DNA from: Nonlabens sp.
GTDB lineage: Bacteria; Bacteroidota; Bacteroidia; Flavobacteriales; Flavobacteriaceae
DNA length: 12,246 nt
Assembly: GCA_030731685.1 (NCBI GenBank)
Contig: JANQTO010000371.1
Location: 401-12,646, forward strand
Reading direction: 5' to 3'
The notes under the pieces were generated by a model. That model searched no databases and was not told where the DNA came from. It was given only the letters and a program-made list of their open reading frames with translations. The position numbers and the translations under genes are program-made. How positions within the stretch are numbered: the first letter of the stretch is position 1; every line of letters begins with the position of its first letter. Below, one piece after another: positions 1-6,136 of this stretch.

Positions 1-438
1 CTTCGTGAACTTGGTCATACTGTTAGCAGCCCAGATTTGAACTATAAGGAAGAAAGTGCGACGCTATTCAATGATTTAGGGCAATGGATAGAAAAAAATA
101 ATGTGGAGCTAATAATCGGCAGTTCTATGGGTGGATTTTTAGGCTTTCACTTGGGAAATAGTTTTAACATCCCAACGCTTCTTTTTAATCCATCATTAGC
201 GCCAAACGAAATAGCTAAACCAGATGTAGTACATGTCAGTAATAACCGTGTATTACATTCAATAATTTTGGGTCAGCACGATGATGTGGTAATACCGGCA
301 GACACAATTCATTTTCTTAAGGATAAGAATGCGAACTTTAAGTATGTGTTTGAGGACAGTGGCCACAGGACCTCATTAAACCTTTTCAAAATTCATTTTC
401 AAAAATGTGTTCAACCTAACCGTAAAGATTTACGATAA
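1..438 (+). CDS. YqiA/YcfP-like alpha/beta-hydrolase, C-terminal part
   Basis: The reading frame is open from base 1, so the true start lies upstream of the window; the TTG at 37 is only an internal codon. 145 residues are visible. The nucleophile elbow is G-S-S-M-G-G, with the catalytic Ser at about visible residue 42. It is followed by a short F-N-P-S-L-A-P segment, as in the UPF0227/YqiA esterase family. An acid-loop G-Q-H-D-D (Asp at about 94-95) and a late D-S-G-H (His at about 122) complete a Ser-Asp-His triad. The missing N-terminus should carry the H-G-F/oxyanion strand. YqiA-type proteins are small cytosolic esterases with poorly known natural substrates, so no pathway is assigned. 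The gene ends about 50 bp before an opposing tRNA terminator, and I see no clear terminator of its own. Confidence 0.75.
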   Translation, partial: LRELGHTVSSPDLNYKEESATLFNDLGQWIEKNNVELIIGSSMGGFLGFHLGNSFNIPTLLFNPSLAPNEIAKPDVVHVSNNRVLHSIILGQHDDVVIPADTIHFLKDKNANFKYVFEDSGHRTSLNLFKIHFQKCVQPNRKDLR

Positions 439-485
439 TTAGGTAGCTGTTAAAATTGAAAAATTGTGCAAATATTGTGCAAATG

Positions 486-521
486 GAAAATAAAAAAGGG
501 TCTCAATCTCTTGAAACCCTT
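486..521 (-). terminator. Intrinsic terminator of tRNA-Arg
   Basis: Read on the minus strand, 521-511 pairs with 506-496: an 11-bp stem with one U-G wobble and a GAGA tetraloop. A T-rich tail, TTTTATTTT, follows at 495-486. It starts 12 bp downstream of the tRNA-Arg 3' end. The + strand lacks a T-run after the stem, so it should not terminate the upstream hydrolase gene. Confidence 0.85.
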
Positions 522-532
522 GTAAACACTAG

Positions 533-606
533 TGACCTCGACTGGATTCAAACCAGTAACCTCTTGAGCCGTAATCAAGTGCGCTATTCAGTTGCGCCAC
601 GAGGCC
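533..606 (-). tRNA. tRNA-Arg (anticodon ACG)
   Basis: The minus strand folds into a complete 74-nt cloverleaf. The acceptor is GGCCTCG with CGAGGTC (one G-U). The D-arm is GCGC/GCGC with a 9-nt loop. The anticodon stem is CTTGA/TCAAG around loop TTACGGC, giving anticodon ACG. The variable loop has 5 nt, and the T-arm is ACTGG/CCAGT around TTTGAAT. The discriminator is A, and CCA is not encoded. This is the tRNA that reads CGN Arg codons after A34 is deaminated to inosine by TadA, which is encoded elsewhere. It is a single gene with its own terminator, opposite in strand to apt. Confidence 0.95.
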
Positions 607-640
607 ATTTTGCAACCAGACCTAAGCCTTTTTGCGGGTG

Positions 641-648
641 CAAATATA
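641..648 (-). promoter_or_regulatory. Bacteroidota -7 box for tRNA-Arg
   Basis: The minus strand reads TATATTTG, an exact match to the Bacteroidota sigma-A -7 consensus TAnnTTTG, 34 bp upstream of the tRNA 5' end. A TTG -33 element is not visible at the usual spacing, so the call rests on the -7 box and its position. It implies a leader of roughly 25-30 nt. Confidence 0.55.
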
Positions 649-721
649 CAACTTATTCTAAATTTCGATAGTCTATTCAAAAAAATATGTGCTCTTTAAA
701 CAAGTAGCTTTGTTAACGTAG

Positions 722-729
722 TATATTTG
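722..729 (+). promoter_or_regulatory. Bacteroidota -7 box for apt
   Basis: TATATTTG matches TAnnTTTG exactly and ends 25 bp before the apt ATG, which would give a 5' leader of about 20 nt. No clear TTG -33 element lies at the expected 19-21 bp spacing. The same octamer drives tRNA-Arg in the opposite direction 74 bp away, so the region is a compact divergent promoter pair. Confidence 0.55.
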
Positions 730-754
730 ATAACTAACGCTCAAAAACGAAGCA

Positions 755-1276
755 ATGCAACTAGCTGAATTAAAGACTTATATACACGATGTGCCTGATT
801 TTCCCAAAAAAGGAATCATTTTTAAGGATATTAGTCCGTTGCTCGCTTCCGCGAAAGCGAGAACAGCAGCAACCGCCTTACTTGCAAAACCTTTTGAAAA
901 GGAGCAAGTAGATGTGGTTTTGGGAATTGAGTCAAGAGGCTTTTTATTCGGTCTGCCACTTGCGGACTTGCTTCATGCGAGATTTGTAATGGTGCGTAAA
1001 TCAGGAAAGTTGCCAGGTAAGCTCATTACTAAGGAATATGCGCTGGAATATGGAACAGATACCCTAGAATTACAGGCCGCTGCAATTAAACCTGGTGACA
1101 AGGTACTATTGCACGATGATGTACTCGCCACAGGCGGTACAGCAGCCGCAGCTATTGCAATGGTAGAACAATGCGGTGGCATCGTAGTAGGAACAAGCTT
1201 TCTTATAGAACTTGATTTTTTGAACGGTCGCGCTCATTGTGGCAGCACGCAAGTTCACGCAGTGCTCAATTACTAG
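755..1276 (+). CDS. apt: Adenine phosphoribosyltransferase
   Basis: This cytosolic purine-salvage enzyme converts adenine and PRPP to AMP and pyrophosphate. It has 173 residues, the normal length for the family. The N-terminus has the typical D-F-P-K-K-G-I-I-F-K-D-I-S-P-L-L block (residues 15-30). The substrate region includes G-I-E-S-R-G-F (57-63) and the flexible catalytic loop around R-K-S-G-K-L-P-G (81-88). The PRPP-binding signature is L-L-H-D-D-V-L-A-T-G-G-T-A (118-130). The ATG at 755 puts the family N-terminus at residue 1 and has no Shine-Dalgarno sequence, as is usual in this phylum. The gene stands alone. The 183 bp after the stop contain no convincing + strand terminator. Residues 30-36 (L-A-S-A-K-A-R) are encoded by a copy of the CGCTTTCGCGAAAGCG palindrome, in the variable segment just after the conserved N-terminal block. 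Confidence 0.97.
   Translation: MQLAELKTYIHDVPDFPKKGIIFKDISPLLASAKARTAATALLAKPFEKEQVDVVLGIESRGFLFGLPLADLLHARFVMVRKSGKLPGKLITKEYALEYGTDTLELQAAAIKPGDKVLLHDDVLATGGTAAAAIAMVEQCGGIVVGTSFLIELDFLNGRAHCGSTQVHAVLNY
842..861. repeat. Near-palindrome copy inside apt
   Basis: CTCGCTTCCGCGAAAGCGAG is a 20-bp inverted repeat broken by one mismatch. Its core, 844-859, differs from the window's repeated 16-mer CGCTTTCGCGAAAGCG by one base (T to C at core position 6). It is in frame in apt and encodes A-S-A-K-A in its core. Confidence 0.8.
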
Positions 1277-1459
1277 AGAATATGGAGGAGTTAAAAACCG
1301 TAATTATTTTGGACTGCCTTAAAATGGTGATGTTAAGCGTTTAAAAACGTTGGTCGACTGTGGTAAGTTTATAAGTTAACAGTCCACATTCGTCAGTCAC
1401 AAGTTGTCGGTAATCCCCTAGAAGTCTATATTCTATGCTCTATATTCCCAAAAAAAGTT

Positions 1460-1494
1460 CAATAAAAAAAGGCCTTAGATTTCTCTAAGACCTT
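1460..1494 (-). terminator. Intrinsic terminator of tRNA-His
   Basis: On the minus strand, 1494-1484 pairs with 1479-1469 (11 bp, one U-G wobble) around a GAAA tetraloop. A run of T residues at 1468-1460 follows. The hairpin begins 5 bp after the tRNA 3' end. Its architecture matches the tRNA-Arg terminator: 11 bp, a 4-nt loop and one wobble. Confidence 0.85.
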
Positions 1495-1498
1495 TTAG

Positions 1499-1573
1499 GG
1501 TGGAAGACCGGTTTCGAACCGGCGACCTCCTGAACCACAATCAAGCGCTCTAACCAGCTGAGCTACAACCACC
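1499..1573 (-). tRNA. tRNA-His (anticodon GTG)
   Basis: The minus strand forms a tRNA with D-arm GCTC/GAGC, anticodon stem CTTGA/TCAGG around loop TTGTGGT (anticodon GTG), and T-arm GCCGG/CCGGT around TTCGAAA. The His-specific extra G at -1 is encoded (base 1573) opposite C73 (base 1499), the identity element for histidyl-tRNA synthetase. CCA is not encoded. The acceptor arm is odd: GTGGTTG faces CTTCCAC, so positions 5:68 and 6:67 are both U-U. All other arms are intact, so I call it functional. Lineage comparison would show whether this mismatch is normal in the family. Confidence 0.93.
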
Positions 1574-1635
1574 ATATCAATGTGAGTTTTATTTAAGTGG
1601 GTCTCAAGAATTCAACCACTAGCTTTAAGCGGTTG

Positions 1636-1643
1636 CAAATTTA
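1636..1643 (-). promoter_or_regulatory. Possible -7 box for tRNA-His
   Basis: The minus strand reads TAAATTTG, an exact TAnnTTTG match 62 bp upstream of the tRNA 5' end. No TTG is seen at -33 spacing, and the implied leader (about 55 nt) is long for a tRNA, so this is tentative. Confidence 0.35.
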
Positions 1644-1677
1644 ATGCATTTGCGTAAAACTGAAACTTTTTTTGAAA

Positions 1678-2406
1678 CTATTTTAAATCAAATAGTGAAT
1701 CTACCGCTGGGTAGCGCTCTGTAGTGAAACCCTCGGCATGGTCAGTTCCTATGAGCCTGCCTAGATTTGCTGCTCTGTATTTAATACTATCAAAAAAATT
1801 GGTACTACTAATAGGTGTCACCGGTTCATCACTTTCAGGGTCGTGAAACTGCGAGGAGTATGCAGCAACCGACTCTAATTTAACGTCCATAAATCCTGTA
1901 ATATCTACAACCACATCTGGTTCTATGTCTTGCCACTGAATATAATGATATACAAATTTAGGACGCCATGCTTCTTGTGCAAAGCCATCTAGCGTTGTTT
2001 CAATCTTTCGTAAACCAGATAAGAAACAGCTTACACTTGCCAGCTCGCTACCTTTTGCGTGGTCAGGATGCCTGTCTTTGATGGCATTGCACAATACGAT
2101 TTCGGGCTTGTATTTGCGTATCATTTTAATAATTTCTAATTGATGCGCCTCGTCATTTGTAAAGAAACCGTCTTTAAAACTTAGGTTTTCACGCACGCTC
2201 AACTTTAAAATTTTTGCAGCGTGTGCAGCTTCTTTATCACGTATTTCGGCATTGCCTCGTGTTCCCAGTTCGCCACGCGTGAAATCCAGTATGCCTGTTT
2301 TTTTGCCGCGTGCTGCTTCTTTTGCAAGCACGCCTGCGCAGCTTAATTCTACATCATCTGGATGTGCGGCAATGGCTAGTATATCTAATTTTAACGGCTC
2401 ATTCAT
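1678..2406 (-). CDS. bshB1: Bacillithiol biosynthesis N-acetylglucosaminyl-malate deacetylase
   Basis: This protein is a PIG-L/LmbE-family zinc deacetylase. BshB1 removes acetate from GlcNAc-malate to give GlcN-malate, the second step of bacillithiol synthesis in the cytosol. The 242 residues are full length. A-A-H-P-D-D-V-E lies at 13-20 (zinc ligands His15 and Asp18; catalytic Asp17), and the second motif D-R-H-P-D-H at 111-116 supplies the third ligand, His116. G-E-L-G-T-R-G-N (45-52) is characteristic of the BshB1 subgroup. The start codon overlaps the stop of the upstream PLP-enzyme gene in an ATGA, so the two are co-transcribed and probably translationally coupled. bshA and bshC are not in the window. 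A general PIG-L deacetylase is the alternative, but the subgroup motifs make BshB1 likely. Confidence 0.9.
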   Translation of the reverse strand: MNEPLKLDILAIAAHPDDVELSCAGVLAKEAARGKKTGILDFTRGELGTRGNAEIRDKEAAHAAKILKLSVRENLSFKDGFFTNDEAHQLEIIKMIRKYKPEIVLCNAIKDRHPDHAKGSELASVSCFLSGLRKIETTLDGFAQEAWRPKFVYHYIQWQDIEPDVVVDITGFMDVKLESVAAYSSQFHDPESDEPVTPISSTNFFDSIKYRAANLGRLIGTDHAEGFTTERYPAVDSLFDLK

Positions 2407-3557
2407 GACTTTTTGCTTACTGTTATCGCCTGGTCTAAGTCGGCTTTTATGATAGCAACTTCCTCGATACCTACTGAAAAACGGAGCAAGAAGTCTGAAA
2501 TTCCTTGTGCTGCGCGCTGCTCTGGTGTTAGTAAGGAGTGTGATGTCGTTGATGGTGCGAGAATGGTACTTTCTACACCCGCAAGACTCAATGCAGGTTT
2601 GACGATTTCAAGAGCTTCTAAAAATGCGGCAGTATCAATGCTATCGTGTAGTTCAAAGGACATCATGCCACCATAAGCACGCATTTGTGCAGTCGCAAGT
2701 TCGTGTTGTGGATGCGATTTAAGACCTGGATAATAGACCTTTTTAACCGATTCGTGGTTCTCTAAAAACTGCGCAAGTTCCAGTGCGTTTTGTGATTGTG
2801 CTTGTACCCGAAGACCTAGTGTTTTCATGCTGCGCTCTAGTAAATAAACAGTTTGGTCGCTTAAGCTACCGCCATAGTTTTTGGCTGTTTTCCACAGTTT
2901 ATCGATGTGTAGCTGGCTCGCACTTACCGTACCTGCACAAATATCGCTGTGACCGCCCAGGTATTTTGTTGCGCTGTGCATAATGATATCGATACCATAA
3001 TTTGCAGGATTTTGGTTAATGGGCGATGCAAATGTGTTGTCTATGACGCTGGTTAGGGAGTTCGCTTTCGCGAAAGCGGCTACCAGAGAGATATCCACAA
3101 TCTCTAAAAGCGGATTGCTAGGAGTTTCAATGTACACCATTTTTGTGTTGCTCGTAAGCGCAGCCTCCAGGGACGACTGGTCTATGTGTTCTATCATGGT
3201 GAAATGAATTCCCAGATTTTCAAATTCGGCCGTGACGAAATGGGACGTACCACCGTAAATATTCCGTTGTAAAATAATGTGGTCGCCCGTCTTTAAAAAG
3301 GCCATGAAAATGGCACTGATGGCAGCCATACCACTACCGAAAATGAGTCCAGCCTCGGTATTCTCAAGTGCGGCAATCTTTTTTGCAAGGGCAACTTGAT
3401 TAGGAGTGTTAAAATAACGCGGATACAAATTTGTGCCCTCGCCACGGTAATCGTATGCGGTTGAGGTGTAAATGGGAGCAGTAGCACCGCCGTAAATAGT
3501 ATCGTGCAGCTCGCCAGCATGCACGCAAATATGATTAGGATTTTCTATATGTTTCAT
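2403..3557 (-). CDS. Cys/Met metabolism PLP-dependent enzyme (cystathionine gamma-synthase/lyase type)
   Basis: This is a trans-sulfuration family enzyme of 384 residues, the usual length. Y-P-R at 45-47 corresponds to the YxR phosphate-binding motif of the neighbouring subunit. G-S-G-M-A-A-I lies at 74-80, the cofactor-stacking region includes Y101-G-G-T, and D173 should contact the pyridine nitrogen. S-A-T-K-Y-L-G-G-H at 195-203 carries the Schiff-base Lys198. Methionine gamma-lyases have Cys in place of G103, so a canonical MGL is less likely. Cystathionine gamma-synthase, gamma/beta-lyase and O-acetylhomoserine sulfhydrylase cannot be separated by eye, hence no symbol. It is the first gene of a two-gene unit with bshB1, which fits a role in homocysteine/cysteine supply. 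The palindrome at 3063-3078 encodes A-F-A-K-A (161-165). Confidence 0.9.
   Translation of the reverse strand: MKHIENPNHICVHAGELHDTIYGGATAPIYTSTAYDYRGEGTNLYPRYFNTPNQVALAKKIAALENTEAGLIFGSGMAAISAIFMAFLKTGDHIILQRNIYGGTSHFVTAEFENLGIHFTMIEHIDQSSLEAALTSNTKMVYIETPSNPLLEIVDISLVAAFAKANSLTSVIDNTFASPINQNPANYGIDIIMHSATKYLGGHSDICAGTVSASQLHIDKLWKTAKNYGGSLSDQTVYLLERSMKTLGLRVQAQSQNALELAQFLENHESVKKVYYPGLKSHPQHELATAQMRAYGGMMSFELHDSIDTAAFLEALEIVKPALSLAGVESTILAPSTTSHSLLTPEQRAAQGISDFLLRFSVGIEEVAIIKADLDQAITVSKKS
3063..3078. repeat. Perfect 16-bp palindrome inside the PLP-enzyme gene
   Basis: CGCTTTCGCGAAAGCG, identical on both strands, is in frame in the PLP-enzyme gene and encodes A-F-A-K-A. The same 16-mer recurs at 10067-10082, with near or partial copies at 842-861 and 3923-3932. 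Confidence 0.9.
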
Positions 3558-3664
3558 GGCACTAAATTAATTCAATTTCTTAGGAACAACTCAAACCATG
3601 TATAAATTCTTTAAATAGGGCAGTGGTCGTTTATGATACCGTTTTAAGTACTTATCTTTAAACC

Positions 3665-4942
3665 ATGACGATATTACTTATAAAAATTAAGGAGCTTTTT
3701 CAGGTTCGGGAGCATACAAGCGAGGCGTTGCGTGGAAATGCAATGAACAACGTGCCTAGTATCAAAAACGCGTTTTTATATATAGAGGACGGTAAAATCA
3801 AGGACTACGGACCCATGAGTGACTTACAACCGCATGCTATTAGTGAGGTCGTAGATTGTTCAGATTCCATCATTATTCCTGGATACGTAGATTCTCACAC
3901 ACACACTGTATTTGCACAGACACGCGAAAGCGAATTTAGCGACCGTATTCACGGGCTTACCTATGAAGAAATTGCAGCACGCGGTGGTGGTATTTTGAAT
4001 AGCGCGGCTGCACTCGCTTCAAAAAGTGAAGACATTTTATTTGAGGACGCACTAGAGCGCATCATGAAACTAGTCCGTTTAGGAACCACGACCTTAGAAA
4101 TAAAGAGTGGCTACGGCTTAACGCTTGATGCTGAGCTTAAAATGCTACGGGTAATCGGTAGATTGAAAGAAGCTTTTTCTGATGAGGCAAAGGATATAAC
4201 GATTACAAATGGCGCACGTTTAACCATTAAATCAACCTTGCTAGGTGCTCATGCAATTCCCACAGAATATAAAGACAACAGAGAAGGTTACCTTAATCTC
4301 ATAATCGATGAGATGATACCGCAGGCTGCTGCGGCAGGTCTTGCAGACTTTATAGATGTGTTTTGTGAGGCAAACTATTTCACCACACACGAGATGTTGC
4401 GCATTATCGAGGCTGGTAGTGCTTTCGGTATGCGGGCAAAAGTGCATGTGAATCAGTTTAACAGCATAGGTGCTGTACCAGCAGCAGTAAAAGCAGGAGT
4501 GTTAAGTGTGGACCACCTAGAAGTTATGGAGCCGGCAGATCTTACCGCGCTGTCAGGTTCTAAAACGATTGCCACTGCGCTGCCTAGTTGTTCGTTTTTC
4601 CTTGGAATTCCCTACGCTCCAGTTAACAAAATGATAGATAATGACATAGCCGTTGCACTAGCGTCGGATTATAACCCTGGAAGCACACCATCGGGAAATA
4701 TGAATTTTGTGTTTTCGCTTGCCTGTATTCAAATGAAAATGACTCCAGAGCGTGCGCTTAATGCGCTTACCGTGAACGCAGCACATGCATTAGGTTTACA
4801 AGATGAAGTAGGAAGTGTAACTGTGGGCAAACAGGCAAACCTACTGTTTTTTAAAGACGTGGATAATTTGGCGCTTATTCCATACTCTTTTGGAACGTCA
4901 CTAATATCGCGAGTTATGGTACAAGGCGTTTTTATCAATTAG
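3665..4942 (+). CDS. hutI: Imidazolonepropionase
   Basis: This is the third enzyme of histidine degradation. It hydrolyses 4-imidazolone-5-propanoate to N-formimidoyl-L-glutamate in the cytosol. It is a 425-residue amidohydrolase-fold protein. Metal ligands are visible in H-T-H (His78, His80), H-V-N-Q (His261) and A-S-D-Y-N-P-G (Asp335). Substrate-site markers are R87, Y100 in L-T-Y-E-E-I-A-A-R-G-G-G-I, G-A-H-A (His196) and F-C-E-A-N-Y-F (around Glu235). The ATG at 3665 gives the expected N-terminal beta domain. It is divergent from the PLP enzyme across 107 bp, and hutG starts 3 bp after its stop, so the two form an operon. No clear TAnnTTTG box lies upstream. R87-E88-S89 are encoded by a partial copy of the repeated palindrome. 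Confidence 0.96.
   Translation: MTILLIKIKELFQVREHTSEALRGNAMNNVPSIKNAFLYIEDGKIKDYGPMSDLQPHAISEVVDCSDSIIIPGYVDSHTHTVFAQTRESEFSDRIHGLTYEEIAARGGGILNSAAALASKSEDILFEDALERIMKLVRLGTTTLEIKSGYGLTLDAELKMLRVIGRLKEAFSDEAKDITITNGARLTIKSTLLGAHAIPTEYKDNREGYLNLIIDEMIPQAAAAGLADFIDVFCEANYFTTHEMLRIIEAGSAFGMRAKVHVNQFNSIGAVPAAVKAGVLSVDHLEVMEPADLTALSGSKTIATALPSCSFFLGIPYAPVNKMIDNDIAVALASDYNPGSTPSGNMNFVFSLACIQMKMTPERALNALTVNAAHALGLQDEVGSVTVGKQANLLFFKDVDNLALIPYSFGTSLISRVMVQGVFIN
3923..3932. repeat. Partial palindrome copy inside hutI
   Basis: CGCGAAAGCG equals the last 10 bases of the repeated 16-mer. The left six bases (CAGACA instead of CGCTTT) do not match. It encodes R-E-S at a conserved substrate-loop position of HutI. 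It could be a decayed or incipient copy, or coincidence. Confidence 0.45.
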
Positions 4943-4945
4943 ACT

Positions 4946-5956
4946 ATGGAGCACTTTAATGTATTTACACAAGAAGATTGCAACGCATATAAAACCACAC
5001 GCTATAATCTAGATGAACGCTTGCCAGTAGGACTAGAGGAAGAACCACATAGTTTCAAAGACCATTTAGAAATTTGCAATTCTTGGAATGAGCTGCAAGA
5101 AATCAAAGCACCTTATGTAATTATAGGAATTCCCGAAGATTTAGGAATTCGTGCAAATATGGGTAGACCTGGAGCTCATGAAGCTTGGGATAATTTTCTT
5201 ACTCACTTTTTAAACTTGCAGCATAGTGAACTTAATGATGCACATAGGTTTTGTATTCTAGGAACAGTTCACGTGGGTGACCTTATAACTTCCTGTGTTC
5301 AATGTGATGTTACCATTCATGAGCAACGCGCACTATTGAGTGATGCAATAAAGGTGTTGGACGACCGTGTAACCGCCGTAGTAGATGCTATCATTAAAGC
5401 TAAAAAAATACCCATAATCATAGGCGGCGGACACAATAATTGCTTTCCTATTTTGCGGAGTTTAGGTAAAGAAAGCCCCATAGACTGCATTAATATGGAT
5501 GCGCACACAGATTTGCGACCTGCCAAGGGACGTCACAGCGGTAATGGATTTACACATGCGATAGAGCAAGGGTTTTTGAAAAAATATTTCATGATAGGCA
5601 TTCAGCACGCATATTTAACTAATGACATGATTAAGCTTATTAACGATTCTGACGACATATCTTATGTTCCATATACGGTGGGTGCGTTTGATGATGCAGA
5701 GCATATAAATCGTGCATTAAGTCACGTAGATAGTACAAATTATGGTCTGGAAATAGATATGGATGTAGTTGCCCAGTTTCCGTCAAGTGCGCAATCTCCA
5801 GTGGGATATTCATTAGAGCAATTGCGGTCACTTGTGAAAAACCTACTTAAGGAATCAACGCCTAAGTATATTCATATTTGCGAAGCAGCACCTCGTTATG
5901 GAACCACACACGAGGTAGGGAAAGCACTAGCAAATCTCGTAAACGACTTTAAATAA
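4946..5956 (+). CDS. hutG: Formimidoylglutamase, arginase/ureohydrolase family
   Basis: The likely reaction is N-formimidoyl-L-glutamate plus water to L-glutamate plus formamide, the last step of the hut pathway. The protein has 336 residues. All six Mn ligands of the arginase fold are present: His163 in G-G-G-H-N-N, D185-x-H187-x-D189 in M-D-A-H-T-D, and D271-x-D273 in E-I-D-M-D. The usual S-x-D-x-D-x-x-D-P motif is altered to E-I-D-M-D-V-V-A-Q-F-P, placing it in a divergent branch. The substrate is inferred mainly from the hutI gene 3 bp upstream; agmatinase or arginase are less likely alternatives. The ATG at 4946 is the first in frame after the hutI stop. Confidence 0.87.
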   Translation: MEHFNVFTQEDCNAYKTTRYNLDERLPVGLEEEPHSFKDHLEICNSWNELQEIKAPYVIIGIPEDLGIRANMGRPGAHEAWDNFLTHFLNLQHSELNDAHRFCILGTVHVGDLITSCVQCDVTIHEQRALLSDAIKVLDDRVTAVVDAIIKAKKIPIIIGGGHNNCFPILRSLGKESPIDCINMDAHTDLRPAKGRHSGNGFTHAIEQGFLKKYFMIGIQHAYLTNDMIKLINDSDDISYVPYTVGAFDDAEHINRALSHVDSTNYGLEIDMDVVAQFPSSAQSPVGYSLEQLRSLVKNLLKESTPKYIHICEAAPRYGTTHEVGKALANLVNDFK

Positions 5957-6031
5957 GTGCTAAATAAAACTTAATTCCCTTTTATTGTGAAGGCATATAA
6001 CGAACTTTGGAGTGAAAATTAAATTTACATT

Positions 6032-6115
6032 ATGAAATACTTAGTATACGCTATTGCAATAGCTTTAATCTCAACAGTTTGTAAACCAAAACAAAATTCA
6101 GAAGAAAAAATATAG
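6032..6115 (+). pseudogene. Signal-peptide leader cut off from the MBL-fold gene by an in-frame TAG
   Basis: An ATG at 6032 opens 27 codons: M-K, then a hydrophobic stretch (about residues 3-16), Cys17, and a hydrophilic K/Q/N/E-rich tail. This is the layout of a lipoprotein or Sec signal. Val just before the Cys is not a standard lipobox residue, so lipidation is uncertain. Codon 28 is TAG (6113-6115). The frame then runs on for seven polar codons straight into the ATG at 6137 of the metallo-hydrolase with no shift. Read through, the two parts would make one 258-codon exported protein. I infer a single gene broken by a point change or sequencing error. Confidence 0.6.
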
Positions 6116-6136
6116 ACTGCATCAAAAACGGAGTCC

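Noticed and set aside
456..671. 71-codon + strand ORF
   Set aside because: It runs through the tRNA-Arg gene and its terminator, which fully explain the sequence; the product has no protein-like pattern.
1356..1384. Inverted repeat GACTGT...ACAGTC downstream of apt as a terminator
   Set aside because: The arms are only 6 bp with a 17-nt spacer and no T-run; expected by chance in sequence this AT-rich.
3653..3660. TATCTTTA as the hutI -7 box
   Set aside because: It misses the final G of TAnnTTTG and lies 4 bp before the ATG, which would leave no leader; not supported.
5317..5526. hutG as agmatinase or arginase
   Set aside because: The fold is shared, but direct linkage to hutI makes formimidoylglutamase the better call; kept only as an alternative.
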